Source: Flagellimonas lutaonensis
Lineage (GTDB): Bacteria > Bacteroidota > Bacteroidia > Flavobacteriales > Flavobacteriaceae
Reading direction: 5' to 3'
Length of the DNA stretch: 64,000 nt
Assembly: GCF_000963865.1 (NCBI RefSeq)
Contig: NZ_CP011071.1
Coordinates: forward strand, 2,716,001 to 2,780,000
Part shown: piece by piece, positions 62,355 through 64,000 of the stretch
Layout of the letters: each line of letters begins with the position of its first letter
Numbering within the stretch: position 1 is the first letter of the stretch
Notes under the pieces: generated by a model
The model's database searches: none
What the model was told of the DNA's origin: nothing
Seen by the model: only the letters and a program-made list of their open reading frames with translations
Position numbers and translations under genes: made by a program

Positions 62355-63206
62355 ATGAAGAGATTAGTCTTGTTTGCATTTGTGGGGCTGTTGTCGATGA
62401 CGCTTTCCGCCCAACTTATTCAGACACCACAACCGAGTCCGTCTGCAAAAATGGAGCAGACCGTGGGCTTGACAAACGTGACCGTTGAGTACTCACGACC
62501 TTCAATGAAGGGTAGAACCATTTTCGGTAACCTTGTACCGTATGACAAATTATGGAGAACAGGCGCCAACAAGAACACCACTGTTACGTTCAGTGACAAT
62601 GTTACCATTGACGGCAAAGAACTGAAAGCCGGCTCGTATGCCATTTTCACCAAGCCGGGCGAGGCCGTTTGGGAGGTCATTTTTTATTCGGATACCAACA
62701 ACTGGGGCACACCACAAAAATGGGATGACTCAAAAGTGGCCCTGATGACGAAGGCCCAGGTACAAGAAATGCCCATGCCCATTGAAACATTTACCATTAC
62801 AGTCAATGACCTCCATAACAATGGGGCCACCTTGGGCATGCTTTGGGAAAATGTCTATGTAGGGGTGCCCTTCACGGTACCAACCCAAGAAAAGACTGTA
62901 AAAAGCATAGAGACTGTCATGTCTGGCCCATCGGCAAATGATTATTATGCGGCCGCTTCATATTACTATGATGAAGGAAAAGACCTTGAAAAAGCCAAAG
63001 AGTGGATCGATAAGGCTGTTGCCATGGATAAAGAAGGAAGAGCCTTTTGGGTCATGAGAAAGCAATCATTGATCTATGCCAAGTTGGGAGACAAGCAGGG
63101 TGCCATTGAGGCCGCCAAAAGGTCTCTGGCCTCTGCCGAAGCGGCCAAAAATGCCGACTATGTAAAATTGAACAAAGATTCATTGAAAGAGTGGGGCGCT
63201 TTATAG
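62355..63206 (+). CDS. DUF2911 family exported protein
   Basis: A 283-residue protein with a signal peptide (RLVLFAFVGLLSMTLSAQ). The DUF2911 domain spans about 25-170: PQPSPSAKMEQTVGLTNVTVEYSRPSMKGR, FGNLVPYDKLWRTGANKNTTVTF and AGSYAIFTKPGEAVWEVIFYSD. A helical TPR-like part (LEKAKEWIDKAVAMDKEG, GDKQGAIEAAKRSL) completes it. The family is common in Bacteroidota and its role is unknown. A strong terminator follows 21 bases after the stop. Confidence 0.9.
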   Translation: MKRLVLFAFVGLLSMTLSAQLIQTPQPSPSAKMEQTVGLTNVTVEYSRPSMKGRTIFGNLVPYDKLWRTGANKNTTVTFSDNVTIDGKELKAGSYAIFTKPGEAVWEVIFYSDTNNWGTPQKWDDSKVALMTKAQVQEMPMPIETFTITVNDLHNNGATLGMLWENVYVGVPFTVPTQEKTVKSIETVMSGPSANDYYAAASYYYDEGKDLEKAKEWIDKAVAMDKEGRAFWVMRKQSLIYAKLGDKQGAIEAAKRSLASAEAAKNADYVKLNKDSLKEWGAL

Positions 63207-63227
63207 ACCCAGAAACGTTAAAAGAGA

Positions 63228-63255
63228 CCCGGCACTTATACTGCCGGGTTTTTTT
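63228..63255. terminator. Intrinsic terminator
   Basis: CCCGGCA (63228-63234), loop, TGCCGGG (63242-63248), then seven T. It ends the DUF2911 transcript; the stop codon of the convergent symporter gene overlaps the T-run. Confidence 0.85.
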
Positions 63256-64000
63256 ATGCTTCTATGGGAGGGTTTCGCAGCAAACGGTCAAAACTTTCGA
63301 TGATAAAGGCGATTGAAATGACCAAGGCGCAGCCAAAGGCATTTAGCCACAGATATGACATCCAATCTTGGCTCCAACCTATGATAACGATCAATTGGGT
63401 TATAATGGCCGCAATGAACACGGCATTGCCCTTCACAAACTTGAAAAAGAAGGCCAAAAGAAAAATACCCAAGACATTTCCGTAGAAAATAGATCCGATG
63501 ATATTCACCAATTGAATAAGGTTGTCGAATAGATCTGCCACGCAGGCAATAATGATCGCGATGACCCCCCAAAGCAGTGTGAACCATTTGGTGACCGATA
63601 CAGATTGCTGGTCGGTCATTTCGCCTTTTTTATTGCGATTGTAGAGGTCAATGGCCGTAATGGTGCCCAAGGAGTTCAGTTCTGAAGCCGTTGACGACAT
63701 GGCTGCCGACAGGATTACGGCCAAAAGAAGACCTACAAGTCCGACGGGTAGATTGTGGATTATGAAGTGTATAAAGACATAATCTTTGTCATTGGTCTCG
63801 ACCACGCTGTCAGCCTTGGCAATCAAGTTGCGTGCGACATCACGGTTGTTGCGTTCACGGTTGTTCAACTCGACCATTTTAATACGTGCCTCTTCAATGG
63901 CATTATAATCTTTCATGTTCCAGGCCTCTGAAAATTCGTTCTGGGCAAGTCGTTTTTGCACCTCAAGCTCTTTATGGCCTTGCTGCAGGCGTTTGTAGTC
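63254..64000 (-). CDS. Sodium:solute symporter (SSS family), C-terminal part
   Basis: The frame is open to the right edge (DYKRLQQGHKELEVQKRLAQ at the edge), so only the last 249 codons are present. A long hydrophilic helical stretch (NEFSEAWNMKDYNAIEEARI) precedes at least six membrane helices, with GLVGLLLAVILSAAMSSTASELNSLGTITAIDLY as the SSS signature. It differs from the acetate-type symporter at 18044-19822 and resembles the sodium/sugar- or proline-type Bacteroidota members. The substrate cannot be told from this part. Confidence 0.88.
   Translation of the reverse strand, partial: DYKRLQQGHKELEVQKRLAQNEFSEAWNMKDYNAIEEARIKMVELNNRERNNRDVARNLIAKADSVVETNDKDYVFIHFIIHNLPVGLVGLLLAVILSAAMSSTASELNSLGTITAIDLYNRNKKGEMTDQQSVSVTKWFTLLWGVIAIIIACVADLFDNLIQLVNIIGSIFYGNVLGIFLLAFFFKFVKGNAVFIAAIITQLIVIIGWSQDWMSYLWLNAFGCALVISIAFIIESFDRLLRNPPIEA

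Overview
The window reads as a chromosomal segment of a marine-type member of the Flavobacteriaceae (Bacteroidota). Evidence is the fused GldF-GldG gliding protein, DUF4290, DUF493, DUF6340, DUF2911 and Lacal_2735 family proteins, a type IX secretion tail, a SusC/SusD pair, and Bacteroidota-style promoters (TTG, about 17-19 bases, TAnnTTTG). A genus similar to Muricauda/Allomuricauda is only a guess.

Bases 1-9022 are accessory DNA. From the left there is an 860-base purine-rich stretch with hairpins and diverged repeats, a DUF1330 protein, a TolB-like/TPR protein, a three-gene run (fatty acid hydroxylase/sterol desaturase, alpha/beta hydrolase, SnoaL-like), a small CxxC gene broken by an in-frame TGA, and a GNAT gene cut off by an IS21-family element. 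On the other side of the IS is the N-terminal stump of a tyrosine recombinase, lying against the 3' end of mnmE. I read this as a decayed genomic island integrated at the mnmE 3' end, whose middle was lost by an IS-associated deletion. The IS carries a frameshifted istB.

Bases 9023-26400 are core genome: mnmE, dnaN, gldFG, phoH and purC, then an acetate-use group made of a DUF4212/SSS symporter, acetyl-CoA synthetase and a DUF294/DnaQ-like pair. A vanadium haloperoxidase-like lipoprotein sits inside this group.

Bases 26400-42500 are one large leftward locus: SusC, SusD, an FG-GAP/ASPIC lipoprotein, a PSCyt1-PSCyt2-PSD1 cytochrome, a Tat-exported DUF1501 protein, a Tat-exported NHL propeller, a carbohydrate-binding-like lipoprotein, and a DUF2231/cytochrome/LRR membrane protein. 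It contains no glycoside hydrolase or sulfatase that I recognise. It looks like a periplasmic or surface uptake and redox system of unknown substrate, and it is a main candidate for an undescribed system.

Bases 42700-43190 hold the other main candidate. A 90-codon GIY-YIG nuclease gene lies between an intact tRNA-Met(CAT) and a second copy of that tRNA's 3' half plus terminator. The last codons of the nuclease gene are read from tRNA-derived sequence. This has the layout of a 347-base tRNA-targeting mini-element.

The rest (43200-64000) is mostly housekeeping. It includes START-like, class IV aminotransferase, YqgE, HU, fmt-recQ-AAA ATPase, DUF493, DUF4290, MurA with Asp in place of the catalytic Cys, a PAS histidine kinase, pirin, an M20 peptidase, a DUF6340 lipoprotein, a photolyase-SDR-SRPBCC operon, a T9SS-exported protein, DUF2911, and the C-terminal part of a second sodium/solute symporter that runs off the right edge.
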